From Chlorops oryzae (taxonomy: Eukaryota; Arthropoda; Insecta; Diptera; Chloropidae): a stretch of 64,000 bases of DNA. Made by a program: the position numbers and the translations under genes. A model generated the notes under the pieces. It made no database searches. It was not told where the DNA came from and was given only the letters and a program-made list of their open reading frames with translations. The DNA lies in the NCBI GenBank assembly GCA_020466095.1, contig CM035806.1, forward strand, positions 125,238,030-125,302,029, read 5' to 3'. Of the stretch, positions 43,401 through 55,056 are shown in pieces (the first letter of the stretch is position 1; every line of letters starts with the position of its first letter).

Positions 43401-44299
43401 TATTTACTATTGCCGTCGTTTAGGCCTGAGCGTCAACTGGAAACTGAAGTTCAAAATCGAAACTGAAACGGCGATACACTGAGCTGAAAATACACGGTAC
43501 GCACGTACATACGTACCCCAGTATGCAACGCGGGGCATTAACAAGGCAATGAGGAAATTTGGCATCGACGAATTTGGCTCAGGGTTGCATTTAACATGCA
43601 GTTTTCCAATGATAGCTTGTTGATCATTTCACCGAGATAATTAAAGCACTTCAATGATTTTTTAAGCATATTTCATTTGAAAATGCCACTAGGAAAATTG
43701 AATCAAACGACCACGGCTTAGTGATGACTAGAGGCAGGGGAAAAGTGCCTTTAAAAATGATGAAAATGTCATAAAAAATTATGAAAAAAATGCGATAAAA
43801 GTTTCTAAATGAATGCATGTGGAATATTTCCTTTAAACTCTTTGGCTTTTGCACAAAGAATTATTTTAAATAATATCTATATATATAAATAGGCTAAGGC
43901 TAAGGCAAATCCTTTCAGTACCATTTTATCCTTTGTTTGTCAACCGATTTTGATAAATTTTTTTTAAATTGAAAGGTATGAGCAGTGCACAAACCATTTT
44001 TTACCTGCGTATACCTGTCGTAAGCAGGTAAAAATTACCAGGTGTTTTTCCAACGTATTTTATATGGGAATACTTATTTCCGCATAGAAATGACTCTAAA
44101 GTGTGTGTGTGTGTATGTATGTGTGTGTGTATGTGTGTGTGTGTGTATCTAAGATTGGTCGAATTTCGATCACTGGGCGAACCTAGTTTAATTTAATGCT
44201 CTTTAATTTATATTGTATTACATTTAATTTTTATTGGCAAATTATACGAAGAAACTCTTCCAAAAAATATTTTAATGAGTTTTGAAGCATTTATTAAAG
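40495..44299. other. Long stretch without a recognised gene
   Basis: Noted inside: a tRNA-like A-box on the minus strand at about 40850-40910 (GTTGCGTAGTGGTTTGCATG, no convincing B-box); a SINE-A 3' fragment at 41043-41095 (AACGGCCTAAGTGGCATCC and a CATA tail); a short GTCAATTTGCC...ATTACTGCAG scrap of a twin tRNA-box end at 41007-41033; and a (GT)n microsatellite at 44101-44147. ORFs at 41482-41832 and 42590-42832 show no motifs. Confidence 0.4.
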
Positions 44300-44307
44300 A
44301 TATTGAG

Positions 44308-44558
44308 CATAAATGGGCACACTGCACTAGTTTTGTAGTGCACTAACCATTTCACTATCACTATTTTCTTAGTGGTAGTGGTTCAATTACCACTAAAAAG
44401 TAGTGATAGTGCCATTTCGATTTTAAATACCACTACGCATGTAGTGGTGGTGCAATTCTTTTACTTAACTACCATATATTGGTAATTAAATATTAATCCC
44501 ACTACCACTAAAAAAAATTGTAGCGCAATTTCAATTTATTGCAATATGCCCATCTATG
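44308..44558. mobile_element. 251-bp hAT-type MITE (CATARATGGGCA), 8-bp duplication
   Basis: Ends CATAAATGGGCACACTGCA and, reverse-complemented, CATAGATGGGCATATTGCA; ATATTGAG flanks it at 44300-44307 and 44559-44566. The interior is a run of CACTAC / GTAGTG units in both orientations, giving a strong hairpin. The CATAGGTGGGCA at 20228 looks like an end of the same family. Confidence 0.82.
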
Positions 44559-44796
44559 ATATTGAGGACATTTTGCAGAGAAACAACATTTCTTTCCGAG
44601 ACCTAGTGATGATGCTTTTATATGCCTTTTAAGGTACACATAAAAGCTTATTTATTATTTGTTTTTTTTTTCTATTATTATTTTTGTTTATTTCAAAATT
44701 TTCAGCTACTGTAAAAGTAAGATTACACGAGCCAAATATTTGACTGAAATTGACAAAAAATTTTGTTTTGCTACGTGCCAATGAAATATTTTCTAT

Positions 44797-45690
44797 CTTT
44801 TTTGGTTGTCAAACACAACAGAAAATGGTTTCCATTAAATATTTTTTGAAAATATATCATTGGTGCGCGGCAAACCAAAAATTTTCTTCAGTTGTAGTCA
44901 AATATTTAACTCGTGTTATAGTACCTGAAAATTTTGAAATAAACTGTTTCCGTACTGCAGGAAACTGCTCAAAACTGCCCAATTTTCATACAGTTTTCAA
45001 AAAGTTGGGCAGCTTGAAAATTTACTTTTTTATATGAAATTTGACAGTTAGTTTCATTTAAATTACTTGGTGAAATCGGGCCTAAATTGTTATATATAAG
45101 GTATATAAAAAAGAAGAGTTAAACATTATCCGATGCCCTGCGCAGTCAGTACCTTTTATATATAGATTAATATAATATATTATTATTGCTAACAAAAAAA
45201 CTCTCTTTTCTCTCATACTTATTTAATGATGATTTAAATTATGATCTAAACTAGTGCAAATTTTTATCTTTTTTGGTTGTCAAACAAACCGAATATTTCT
45301 AACTCTCGAAAAATATCATTGGTGCGCGGCAAACCAAAAGTATATACAGTTGTAGTCAATATTTAACTCGTGCTGGAGTACCTGAAAATTGCCATAAACT
45401 GTTTCCGTACTGCAGGAAACTAGCTTTCGAAGAAATTTTCATACAGTTACAAAAAGTTTGGCATCTTGAAAATTTACTTTTTAAATACTGTATTAGTTCT
45501 TTAATTTAAATTTTTTGGTGAAATCGGCCAAATTGTTATATATGAGTTATTAAAAAAGAAGAGTTAATATTATCCGATTCCCTGCGCATTCAGTACCTTT
45601 TATATATAGATTAATATAATATATTATTATTGCTAACAAAAAAACCTTTTCCATCTAATTAGTGCGATGATTTAAATTATGATCTAAACG
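44797..45690 (+). repeat. Direct duplication, unit about 455 bases
   Basis: Two copies, about 44797-45255 and 45266-45690. Both contain TATCTTTTTTGGTTGTCAAAC, ATATCATTGGTGCGCGGCAA, ATTTAACTCGTG, AACTGTTTCCGTACTGCAGG, TTGGTGAAATCGG and TATATATAGATTAATATAAT. The second copy has many small deletions. No coding frame is conserved between copies, so it is not a gene duplication. Confidence 0.75.
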
Positions 45691-45699
45691 CATTTCGTC

Positions 45700-46042
45700 G
45701 TTGCCATTTCCAACAGGGTATTTTCATCATGTTCAATTCTAGATCCGTTGGAGGGAAGTCTGCAGAATGCAATCAGAGCAGCTGATAAAATATGAAAAAT
45801 TACGACAATCAAATATATAATACAATTACTGTCGAAGAAGAAAAAGAAAACAACATATTAAACAGAATTAAGTAGATTTATTTACTTCTTCTGCAGTGCT
45901 ACTACGATTGCGTTTACACCGATTGCCATTGTTTAAGGAGCATAAGAAAAATTTCGTCCATTGACGTCATTTTAGTCATACGATTTTCGAACATAAAAAA
46001 AAAGGATGAAAATGTTTTATAACATTTTCAACATCAAGGAAT
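45700..46042. other. No gene seen
   Basis: AT-rich sequence leading into the CT microsatellite. Confidence 0.35.
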
Positions 46043-46111
<69 letters not shown>

Positions 46112-46113
46112 GG
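46043..46113. repeat. (CT)n microsatellite, about 70 bases
   Basis: Almost uninterrupted CT repeats. The open frames here encode Leu-Ser or Arg-Glu runs and are artefacts of the repeat. Confidence 0.9.
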
Positions 46114-47290
46114 TGTGTGTTTCGCTCTCAGGCCTGCATTTATGTTACGCTCGCACGTTTTATGGTTTCTCCCTCGTTGTTGGAAATCAGCACGTGCTGT
46201 TCCTTTATGTCGGGTCCTTGCAACGGCAAACGGGCAGTTTTTGACATTTGGAAATAATATAAGACAACAACAAAAAAACTTGCAGTCATGCGCATCACAA
46301 TGCGACATTAACCCCCGGCGAGGTAGCAGCTAAGCCAAACGATTCAAGCTGCTCGAACCGTTGCAAAAAGGATTTTCAATAAAGAACAAGAAACAAAGGC
46401 AGAATCGAACGAAATGAGACTTTAAAAGAAAAAAGAAAATATGAAGAAATAAGAAAACACAAAACTTTCGATCAGAACTCTCTCACAAAGCTGGGGGAAG
46501 GTTATAAATTCCTGTTTCTCAGATGTCTAGTATCGTAATAATGTCACGCCACTTAATTTAATTTTGTTTGTTTTTTTTTTTCTTTTGCTTTTTTTAGCCA
46601 AGGTCTGTCTTTTTCATTCTCCGTGCTTGTCTTCATGCGTTTCTTTTGGCTCACATTTATTTTTGTTGTTTTTGTTCTTTAGTTCAACTGCTTTGCAATC
46701 AATAATTCTGTTCGGCCGGGCAACGCACAGCACAGTGTCGCGAGCGTGGCCAAACTTACCAAAATGCAAAGTTCAAATTTTTCTAAAATTTAAATGCCAT
46801 ATGGGCAATTTCACGAGAAACGGTCCCACCAGTGACATCCGTGACAGTCATTCCGAGCAAAATTTCCGTCATTTCAGTGCCTAAATAACTATTTTTAAAG
46901 GCTTTCAAAAACTAAATTTTTTTTAAATCACGTCCTTTTCCTTCGTTCAAATGAGCTAAAACCTGAAAAATAAGTGTCACAGGTGGAACAGTATTCATGG
47001 AATTTCCCATATTTAAAATATTTTTGAAAATGATTAATATTTCTTACAATTATGATACCTAAAAGTGGGGGTAACTGACCCAAGTAAGGCCATGCTAACG
47101 GTCTTTGCGACAGAGGCGAAAAATGGTTAAACTTAGAGAGAGAGTTTGGATCTTAATTACTTTGGTTTAACTTTTTCTTTATCCAAAAATGTAAAAAAAG
47201 TACAAAAAAGTGTTTAAAAGTATTCAGTTGAGACATATATAAATTGTCCCTTTTTGGGCCATATTAGGAACCCCATGTCTTAGTTAGGCT
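46114..47290. other. No gene seen
   Basis: Short ORFs without motifs; a T-rich stretch at 46560-46620. 46700-46890 is somewhat less AT-rich but shows no recognisable coding pattern. Confidence 0.35.
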
Positions 47291-47717
47291 CAGGGTTCGG
47301 ACTATACGCCGATCGGAGTAGATCTACTCCGTTTTTTCAAAAATTTTTGAAATGTACTCCGCCACTACCCTATACCTGAAATGTACTCCGATTTTTTCAC
47401 TTCACCGAACTCAAAATAATTTTGTCTATGTCACGATTTAGACGTAAAGAGAACGAATTTTTTGTGTTCCCTCGTTTGCAAACAAATTATTGTTTTCCAT
47501 ACAGATGTCTCTGTATCTAAATCTTCACTGATGGAGATAAAAAAATATAAGTAATAGTAAATGGAAGTTATAAATGTTTGCTTCAAATAAATTGTTGACC
47601 TTTTCTTTTTTTTTTGTGCGAAAATGAAAAATTCCAATTTACTACCCAAACATTAATTTCTACTCCCATTTTTTCGGTCTTCTACTACGAAATGCGATTT
47701 CCGTAGTCCGAACAATG
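47291..47717. mobile_element. 427-bp hAT-type MITE (CAGGGTTCGGACTA), 8-bp duplication
   Basis: Ends CAGGGTTCGGACTA and TAGTCCGAACAATG (complement CATTGTTCGGACTA), flanked by GTTAGGCT at 47283-47290 and 47718-47725. The left arm has GGAGTAGATCTACTCCG and the right CTTCTACTACG, with TACTCC motifs at both ends. CAGGG start and 8-bp duplication are typical of hAT. Confidence 0.82.
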
Positions 47718-47725
47718 GTTAGGCT

Positions 47726-48494
47726 CAATGTTGATGAATCATTATGTCATTACATTTCCCAATTGCATTGCTCTAGCGCAACTCCTTTTATTTTTTGCCC
47801 TAAGATGTATGGAGTCTTAACACTGTGCAACGTAATTTTGACGCACACATGCTAAAAAAATTTGCTTTCAAACGGAAGGTAGACAACAAAGCAAACGTTG
47901 CAACGCAAAATTCCACAGCCATATGGAAGAAGAAATTCTACTATAATTGATAATATGATGTTTTACGAGTACAGCCAAAAAATATGCAGCAAAAAAATAC
48001 TTTTAGTTTTTAGGTATTTACACTGGTCAGCATTGAAAGTGCATAGAAAAGATCTGTTGACGCCTCATTGGCCATGCCACTAGTTAGGTGCTACTGTGCG
48101 TTTCTCTACTCGTGTACTTATTCTTTTACCTATACTCAAGGATTACTCGCTTGGGCACCAATTTACCTCAATCTTCTACAGGGAAATTACTCTCCCCTTC
48201 TTACCAGTAAATTGAATAAATTCGTGCCAATCGAATGTTGCCTAACTTTAGGCTACTTGGGCTTATCTACATTTAAAAAAAAAAGAAAACAAAAATTTAA
48301 AGAAACCACACAACGATAAGAAAAGCCGCAAAAGAATTTACGAAAAATACAAAATAAATAGCAATAAAAATAACGAACGAAAAAACGAACTCAAAATTCG
48401 AAACATTCCAAAACAGATCCTTAAACGATCAGGTCGATTTTCCGTGGAAAACAGCGCGATTCCAATTCAAGTTAATGTGAAATTCCGCTCGACT
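47726..48494. other. Upstream region of the ninjurin gene
   Basis: No separate gene seen. 48290-48494 is A-rich and probably contains 5' UTR of the ninjurin gene. The frame of its first coding exon stays open upstream to 48444 without an ATG. Confidence 0.4.
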
Positions 48495-49546
48495 ATGTCG
48501 AAACCCCGTGAACGCTTTGAAATATTAAACCGAGAGGATAGTCTTATAAGTGCCGATTTCGACACGTCAGCCGATTGCTGCTTTGAGACCGAGAGTGAAA
48601 TCGTCAAAATGGACCAAGTGACGAACGCTGATCATATGGCTGTAAAATTCGAAACGACAGATGAAACGAAGAACGAAACAGAAGACACAATTAATGAGAA
48701 AAGTTCCGAGGACACAACTGACGGTCGTGGAGTGCGCAAGAGAGCGCATACCTGTCCAGAGAGCACAAACAATTGGGCTGAGCATAAAAATGTTGCCGAA
48801 GGTAACAATTAAATTCAATCTATTCTATAAAAAAAACCAAATACTTAGAATAAAATAAAATGAAATAAAATAAAAATTCGCAAAAAACAGAAAGAGATAA
48901 TCGAAGGAAAAGTGTTATCAGTCACTGAAAAATATAAATAAATCAACAAAAACAAATATAAGGGGAAAAATAATAATTTTTGACGGAACTCTAGACAAGA
49001 TGGTCTTTGCAGAAAGTGTATTTAAAAATTTCTTCTCTTTTTTTATTCATACCACTTTATCTCATTCTTCTGTCCTTGTACACATAGGGCTAATGGACAT
49101 TGCCCTACTTTCGGCAAATGCTAATCAGCTGCGGTTTCTCATAACTTACAACAACAAGGCATCAACATACTATATCAGTCTAGGCTTGGTTGCGCTCTCT
49201 TTGATTCTTCAAGTCGCAGTTGGTATCGCATTGATCTTCAAGGTTAGTCTAAAAAAAAAATTTCCCAGCATATGGGACTCCGTTATGTTTTCCATTTCAT
49301 TTCGTTTGATTTCATTTCATTTATTTTAATTTTAATTTATTCCTTTTCCTACTTGTTATCATATTCTTCCGATCGGTTTTTGTTGCTTCCCGTTTTCAGC
49401 GTCGCATGAAGTGTGACCGCACAAAGCGTACCAAGACCCGGACCCGAACACGTATAAATGAGTTCCTCGTCGGTGGTGTTTTCATGGTAACTGTGGTGAA
49501 TATACTTCTGGCAGCTTTCACCACAACCGATGGTCAAGCAACATAA
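48495..49546 (+). CDS. Ninjurin family gene, three exons
   Basis: Exons 48495-48801, 49088-49242 and 49400-49546; GT-AG introns (donors GTAACA and GTTAGT, acceptors TACACATAG and GTTTTCAG), phases 1 and 0. The predicted protein is about 202 residues. Residues 1-102 form an acidic, hydrophilic N-terminus starting MSKPRERFEIL, the first ATG in the open frame. The conserved ninjurin core follows: the amphipathic helix LMDIALLSANANQLRFLITY, membrane helix 1 (ISLGLVALSLILQVAVGIAL), a basic loop (RRMKCDRTKRTKTRTRTR) and membrane helix 2 (FLVGGVFMVTVVNILLAAF). Ninjurins are small plasma-membrane proteins; vertebrate NINJ1 oligomerises to rupture membranes in dying cells, and Drosophila has NijA, NijB and NijC. 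Which paralogue this is cannot be settled by eye. The Arg/Lys/Thr-rich loop is unusually basic. It converges on the acyl-CoA dehydrogenase gene. Confidence 0.92.
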
Positions 49547-49722
49547 ACAGACAAGTGGGAATTTTTCATAATTTTTTTTTTTTTTTTTTTGGTTCAATGA
49601 ATTTTTTAAAAACTGAAATTTCTTTTTCATAGAAATATCGAAACATCCATATATATGACGGTACACAATGTACTCACAGTGCTTACATTTCTTTTAAGGA
49701 CTATATACATATATATAAACTT

Positions 49723-49728
49723 AATAAA
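49723..49728 (+). terminator. Candidate polyadenylation signal of the ninjurin gene
   Basis: AATAAA about 177 bases after the ninjurin stop codon, followed by T-rich sequence. Further AATAAA-like hexamers lie near 49784. Confidence 0.45.
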
Positions 49729-50175
49729 CAAATTTTATATATATTCTATGGATATCCATTTTGATAACAATTTAAAAAAGTAATAAAATAAATTGCGTTT
49801 AATTGCCTTAACGAGATCAGAGAATGCTCGCCGTCCTCTTTCAATTCGCGCTGGACAATTAATTTAAATGCACTTCCGGTATCTGCTACGATCTTCCTAA
49901 ACACAAGGAAAGACACAGAGGGAGAGAGAGATAGAAAATTAACAAAGTAAAGATATACTTAAAGAACAGGAAACGCGACAGACTATTTATAAAGGGCGCC
50001 TCCCAAAAGCTCTTGTCATCGACACGATTTTTCATAAGTCAGATTGGACTGATCGAATAAACCTAACGAGGTAGCTTGAAAGCTAAAGATTCTTGCATAG
50101 CAAAATCTAACTGAAGAAAATGGAGAGATCGGAGCATCGATAATGGAGAATTACCTCTCAAAAGCCTCGCTCTCT

Positions 50176-51363
50176 CTACTTAGTGTACTCCTTCTTAATG
50201 GCCTTGGCAATCGTGCTTAATTGCATGTTCGTGGTGCCCTCATAGATTGCGCCGATTTTCACATCACGATAGAATTTCTCCTGGGGGAAGTCGCGCGTGA
50301 AACCAACTCCACCCATCCAGTCGATGCACTTGATCGTGACTCGCTGTGCCACCTCAGAGGCGAAGTATTTAGCCATTGCGGCTTCTTTCAGAAATGGTGC
50401 GCCCTTCTCCTGCAGACGTGCTGCATTGTAGGTTAGCAGGCGTGCGGCCTCGATTTCGGTGGCCACCGTTGCAATTTGATGTTGCATCGATTGGAAATTA
50501 AAGACTTCTGTACCGAATTGCTTGCGCTCCAATAAATACGGTATGGTAACATCGAAACAACCCTGCGCCAGACCGATCATCTGCGCACCGATACCGATAC
50601 GACCCTCGTTGAGAAAACCAGCCGCATACTTGTAACCATGTCCGAATTCACCCAAAAGATTCTCTTCGGGAATGCGTACATTATCGAAATTCACCATGCA
50701 CGTTCCGGACGCACGTATGCCAAGCTTATCTTCCGGTTTATTAACGGTCAAACCGGGCGTATCACGTTCAACGATGAATGTTGTAATACCACGGTAGCCC
50801 TGTGTAAGAATATATGATTTATTTATGTATTTTTTTTTACTTTTTTGTTGCATTGATGACCAGCATAAGAGCTTAGCTACTTACCGCTTCTGGTTTGGCA
50901 TTGGCGAATACGAGAAATAGACCCGCAACATCCGAATTCGAGATCCACATTTTCGTGCCATTGATCACATAGTGATTGCCATCCTTTTTCGCAATAGTTT
51001 TCAATGAAAATGCATCGGAACCTGCTCCAGGTTCGGTCAGTGCGAAGCTGCCAGCATACTCCTGGGCCAATTTGGGTAGAAATTTCGCTTTCTGCTCCTT
51101 ACTGGCGACCTTCATCATCAGCGAATTAACCAATGTATTGTGTATATCGACGAATGCAGCAACGGCCGGATCGACCTTCGATAGCTCCTCGACGACCAAT
51201 ATCGTGGTCATAAAATTACAGCCACTGCCACCCAATTCAGTGTCGATTTCCATTCCCATCAAACCGTTCTCGAAGACCGCTTTGACTACGGATGGATCGA
51301 ATTTATGCTCGGCATCCATTTTTTTCACCAGAGGTGCTATCTGTTCCTGTGCCAATTTTGCAA
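50176..51363 (-). CDS. ACADSB: Short/branched-chain acyl-CoA dehydrogenase, exons 3 and 4
   Basis: Exon 3 is 51363-50885 (acceptor TTTGCAG, donor GTAAGT) and exon 4 is 50799-50176 (acceptor CTTACACAG, stop TAG). With exons 1-2 at 62804-62431 the protein is about 414 residues, close to the family length. This mitochondrial FAD enzyme oxidises 2-methylbutyryl-CoA and similar short acyl-CoAs in isoleucine breakdown, passing electrons to ETF. Exon 3 carries the N-terminal helical domain ([41 protein letters not shown]) and the signature [15 protein letters not shown]. Exon 4 carries the rest of the beta domain ([14 protein letters not shown]) and the C-terminal helices ([40 protein letters not shown]); the expected catalytic glutamate is in [10 protein letters not shown]. 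No stops or frameshifts. The pattern matches animal ACADSB and the fly orthologue group that I believe includes CG3902. Confidence 0.95.
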
Positions 51364-51477
51364 CTGCAAATGAAAACGAGACGATTGGGTTAAATAATGA
51401 AAAACTCAAATATGTATATAAAATTATTCCATCAAGGTACAATATAATAAAATCAGAAGAAACAAGAATAAACAAGT

Positions 51478-52062
51478 TAGGGTTTTATAGTCAGGCGACC
51501 CTGATAATACAATACCCGACACAGACATACATACATGTTTAAATAATTTTTAAAACACGATTACAAAAATGAACCATTAAGAAATGATATTCAAGAGATT
51601 TTTAAGGCCATAAGCAGCCCCATATACCGACTTTTGTTCAATTTCTATATGACCCCTTGCCACCCCCACTTGTGCAAATTGTTTGATTTCTATTCGAAGG
51701 CTTAAATATACGCTGAAATTCGAAATTGCATTGAAATATTTCGAAAAAGTCCGATTTTGAGATCAAGAAAATTTTTATGATTTTCATAACACACCCTAGT
51801 ACTGAAGGTACCCTTATAAAATGGTCCGATCGGGTCCATTCTGTAACTTGTTCTTACTCATGTCCCCATGAGCAGGCATATCAAATTATATACTACTATA
51901 CAGACAGACGGACAGACGGCCGGACATGTCTAAATCGAATCTCCTGTTGACGCTGATCATTTCTATATATATTTTGTATGGTCTATCTCGACTGGTTCTG
52001 GGTGTTACACACAACCACACAAACGCAATGTACCCTCGACACAGAGTGTGTCGGGTATAAAA
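51478..52062. repeat. Dispersed repeat R2, copy 1 (GGGTATAAAA end)
   Basis: Lies in the dehydrogenase intron. The left part reads CAATACCCGACACAG and the right CACAGAGTGTGTCGGGTAT, so the ends are inverted. The right half has a GACAGACGGACAGACGG tract, GGACATGTCTAAATCGAATC and TGATCATTTCTATATATATT. These landmarks recur at 52577-53601 and 56740-56916. This type of repeat is abundant in fly genomes; class unknown. Confidence 0.6.
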
Positions 52063-52663
52063 ACTGATAAAAGATATTAGAGATTTTTTGTAGCCAGAAA
52101 ATCTAAACTAATATTCCGATACAGAGTTTTTGCCGCTCTGGACAAAAACAATACTTGTCGGCCCTATGATGGCACTAATGGATTTCTGTTTTTATATGCT
52201 TGTGTGAAACTGTCGCTGCTCACAGTCCCGCCCTGGACACTTCTTTCTTTTTTGCGTAGAAATTCACCACACATAAGCGGAAAAAAAGCAAGGGAGTTGA
52301 AAAAATTTGAATTTGTCACCAGGTGTGCATGCATGATTTGTTAGAGGGGGACGAAATGGGGTTCAAAACCTATCAAAATTTCAGCGGATGCGATAACTCT
52401 CACTTGTGGGCGGTGCGCTGGAAATTACTTAATTGAAAAAGGGTGGTAGACGAAACATGTTTGGGAATATGTTTCTGCACACAAACCCTCTCGAAATAAT
52501 TTTCAAGCACGCGTGTCTGTTTGCTAGAGAGAAAACTCGTTAAAGTCAAGAGTCAAGTATAACTATAGAAAACTGTATACAGACATACAGACGGACATGT
52601 CTAAATCAAATCTCCTAGTGACGCTGATCATTTCTATATATATTTTGTATAGTCTAGCTCGAC

Positions 52664-53526
52664 CAGTGCTGCCAGTACTTCAGATCCAAATTTCCCTCGA
52701 AAACCAAACAAAAATCCCTTTTTCCCTCAGTGACCGATAGAAATTTCCCACGAAAATCCCCTCAAACAAAAACATATTTTTCCGTAATAAAATGTTGATC
52801 ATCGCTATATTTCTTAACATTAAAACCTTAAGGTAGCTTCGTAAAATTACATATTGTATTTAAAGAAATAGTACATTTGAAAAGGCCCCAAGACCACTAC
52901 TATTAAGGCAAGTTGGTGGGGAGATTTTAAAGGCCATTAGGGTCTCATCTTTGTTCAATTTGTTCATGAGAACTACCCTCTTGCCACCCCTAATTATAAT
53001 TATAGGCCGATCGCTAAAATTTTTAGAGAGGATGTTTATTACCAGGAGCAAGCATACATGAATAATTTGGTTTATGTCCCATTTGAATTTCAGGTGAATT
53101 TCAGCCGCACCCAACTTTCTAATTTTTGAAAATTCCTTTTACAACCCCAAAGTGAAAAATAGAATATGATATATGTATATATCTACATATTAACAATAAA
53201 TAGGTACTAAAAGTTCTTTATCACATCCACATTCGAGCATGCTCCTGCGAGCGGCTCGGCTCGATGCAATGCTCGATCGTAATAGGTCATGTTAGCGAGC
53301 CAATTCATCAACCAACATTACCACATACGATCGAGCATTGCATCGATCCGAGCCGCTCGCAGAAGATTGCTCGAATGTGGATGATCCGCTTAGGGCTTTG
53401 TATCGATTATTGAAAAATCCCTCTATCGTATTCAACAAAGCAAAGAAAATCCCCTTTTCCCTTTTGACAATATTTGGTGCAAAAATTCCCTCAAAATGGG
53501 AAATATCCCTCAACCTGGCAACACTG
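52664..53526. mobile_element. 863-bp hAT-type element (CAGTGCTGCCAG), 8-bp duplication
   Basis: Ends CAGTGCTGCCAG and CTGGCAACACTG, flanked by AGCTCGAC at 52656-52663 and 53527-53534. TTTCCCTC / AAAATCCC motifs are repeated near both ends. It interrupts repeat R2 and itself holds a hairpin (53224-53383). No transposase. Confidence 0.88.
53224..53383. mobile_element. 160-bp hairpin MITE nested in a hAT element
   Basis: Arms CATCCACATTCGAGCA ... GCGAGCGGCTCGG ... ATGCAATGCTCGATCGTA and complement (TACGATCGAGCATTGCAT, CCGAGCCGCTCGC, TGCTCGAATGTGGATG) around a loop of about 38 bases. Locally GC-rich. A short duplication at the outer ends is not certain. Confidence 0.6.
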
Positions 53527-54272
53527 AGCTCGACTGGTTATAATTGTTACACACAACCACACAAACGCAATATACTCTCGACACAGAGTGTGTCGGGTAT
53601 AAAAATTTGGTCTTATGGCCGTCTTGTATACATATATTTTTCGATTAATAAAAACAATTGTTTTTTGCGAAAAACCTTGCTGCGAATTATATTTACTTAC
53701 ATTTATAAATACCATAATGAACTTCGTTCTTATCTGGTGTCCTATGACACAACTCAAATTGTTTTCGTATCTAGTTTGGTTGATGCCTGCATGCATTTTC
53801 AAACGATTTCTAGTCAGTTGTGATGTAGTGGGCATAAAGTTAAATTTTAGAAATTTCCTAAATTGTATTTGCTTCATGTCTAGATGACTTTTTAAACGAT
53901 TTCTAGTCAGTTGCGAAAAAGTTAACTTATCATAAACTTATTTGCTAATCGGTTGATAAAAGTCCTGCAGAGTTGTTCTCGCGATTATATAGTTATCATA
54001 CATACATACATACAGGGCAGGCGAAAGGGGTATGGTGGGCATGGAGTCTACCATACATGGGACTCAAGTGTGTATGGAATACCATACGTGGGAATACTCA
54101 ATCTACTCCTACATCACTGGAGGAGGCTATTAAAGGCCCATTTCAAATGCTCCGAAAGCTAGTTGCGAGAAAGCAAGGCTTCCGAAAATCTTAAATTTTC
54201 GAACTTGTTGCGAGCTCTCGCAACGAGTTGCATCGTAGATTGCGCCACATGATTGCATGTATTGAAATAATA

Positions 54273-54548
54273 GTGGTATTCAAGCAGGCTCGGAAATGGC
54301 TAGGTGCAAATTTTGCGCGCGCAAACTTTGTACTATTGCTTGAACGAACCTTATGCAAATCGTGTCTAAAAATGTTGCGAAAACAGCTGGTTTCAATGCT
54401 TACTGTGGTGAAAGAAGAAAAAGCGAATATCGCGCATATTTTGCGTGCAAAATTTCCGAGGCTGCGGAAACTATTTTTCATGCAAAATAATTTGCGAGCT
54501 CGCGAAATTTCCGAGGGCGCAAATTTTGCGTACCTGCTTGAATACCAA
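54273..54548. mobile_element. 276-bp MITE, GTGGTATTCAAGCAGG ends, TA duplication
   Basis: Ends GTGGTATTCAAGCAGG and CCTGCTTGAATACCAA; TA flanks (54271-54272 and 54549-54550). The interior carries repeated GCAAATTTTGCG-type motifs (GGTGCAAATTTTGCG, GGGCGCAAATTTTGCG) and GCGAAAT/ATTTCCG arms. Confidence 0.7.
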
Positions 54549-54939
54549 TAATGTCTCGCTCGCTCGCGCCTAGATCTCTAAGCATTGGAAATAGGCCTTT
54601 ACTTTACTATAACGTTTTTTTAACATACTAAAATAAACTTTTTTTGAAGTGCTACAGCTCGTAAACGGTACCACTTAGAGAGTTTCGCCTGCAAACAAAA
54701 AATGTTTCTCTTGACTCGACCTATTGATGGTTTGATTTTTTACATAAATTTTCATGGGACCCTCTCATTTATGAGCTGGGAAGCTAGATTTTTCATTCTA
54801 ACTGCCCTTTTTTCCTTTAATATTTTTCCATCTGCGTCAATTCCCAATTTTCTTTCACACATTTCATTCGCCCCTCGGATTGTTGAGCGAATACTCTACC
54901 CATACGCCATGGAGAAATCTAATTCGCGTGCACTTAATA

Positions 54940-55056
54940 GTGGTATTCAAGCAACAGTGCAAACGCAGTGTGCAATATTTGCACTTGTCAAATTGCGTAC
55001 AAAAAAAGCAGTGCAAATATTGCACACTGCGATTTGCACTGTTGCTTGAATACCAC
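54940..55056. mobile_element. 117-bp MITE of the same family, near-perfect hairpin
   Basis: Ends GTGGTATTCAAGCAACAGTG and CACTGTTGCTTGAATACCAC are exact complements; TA flanks (54938-54939 and 55057-55058). The arms continue as GCAGTGTGCAATATTTGCAC and complement. The ends match 54273-54548 but the interior is different. Confidence 0.78.

Larger units (their letters stand above)
52577..53601. repeat. Dispersed repeat R2, copy 2, split by a hAT element
   Basis: Same right-half landmarks as copy 1: GACGGACATGTCTAAATC, TGACGCTGATCATTTCTATA, AGTCTAGCTCGAC, then (after the hAT element 52664-53526) TGGTTATAATTGTTACACAC and CACAGAGTGTGTCGGGTATA. Copy 1 provides the uninterrupted empty site. Confidence 0.75.

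Noticed and set aside
45976..46308. Open frames on both strands over 46043-46113
   Set aside because: Artefact of the (CT)n microsatellite.
50976..51542. 188-codon plus-strand ORF
   Set aside because: Antisense of acyl-CoA dehydrogenase exon 3; no independent motifs.
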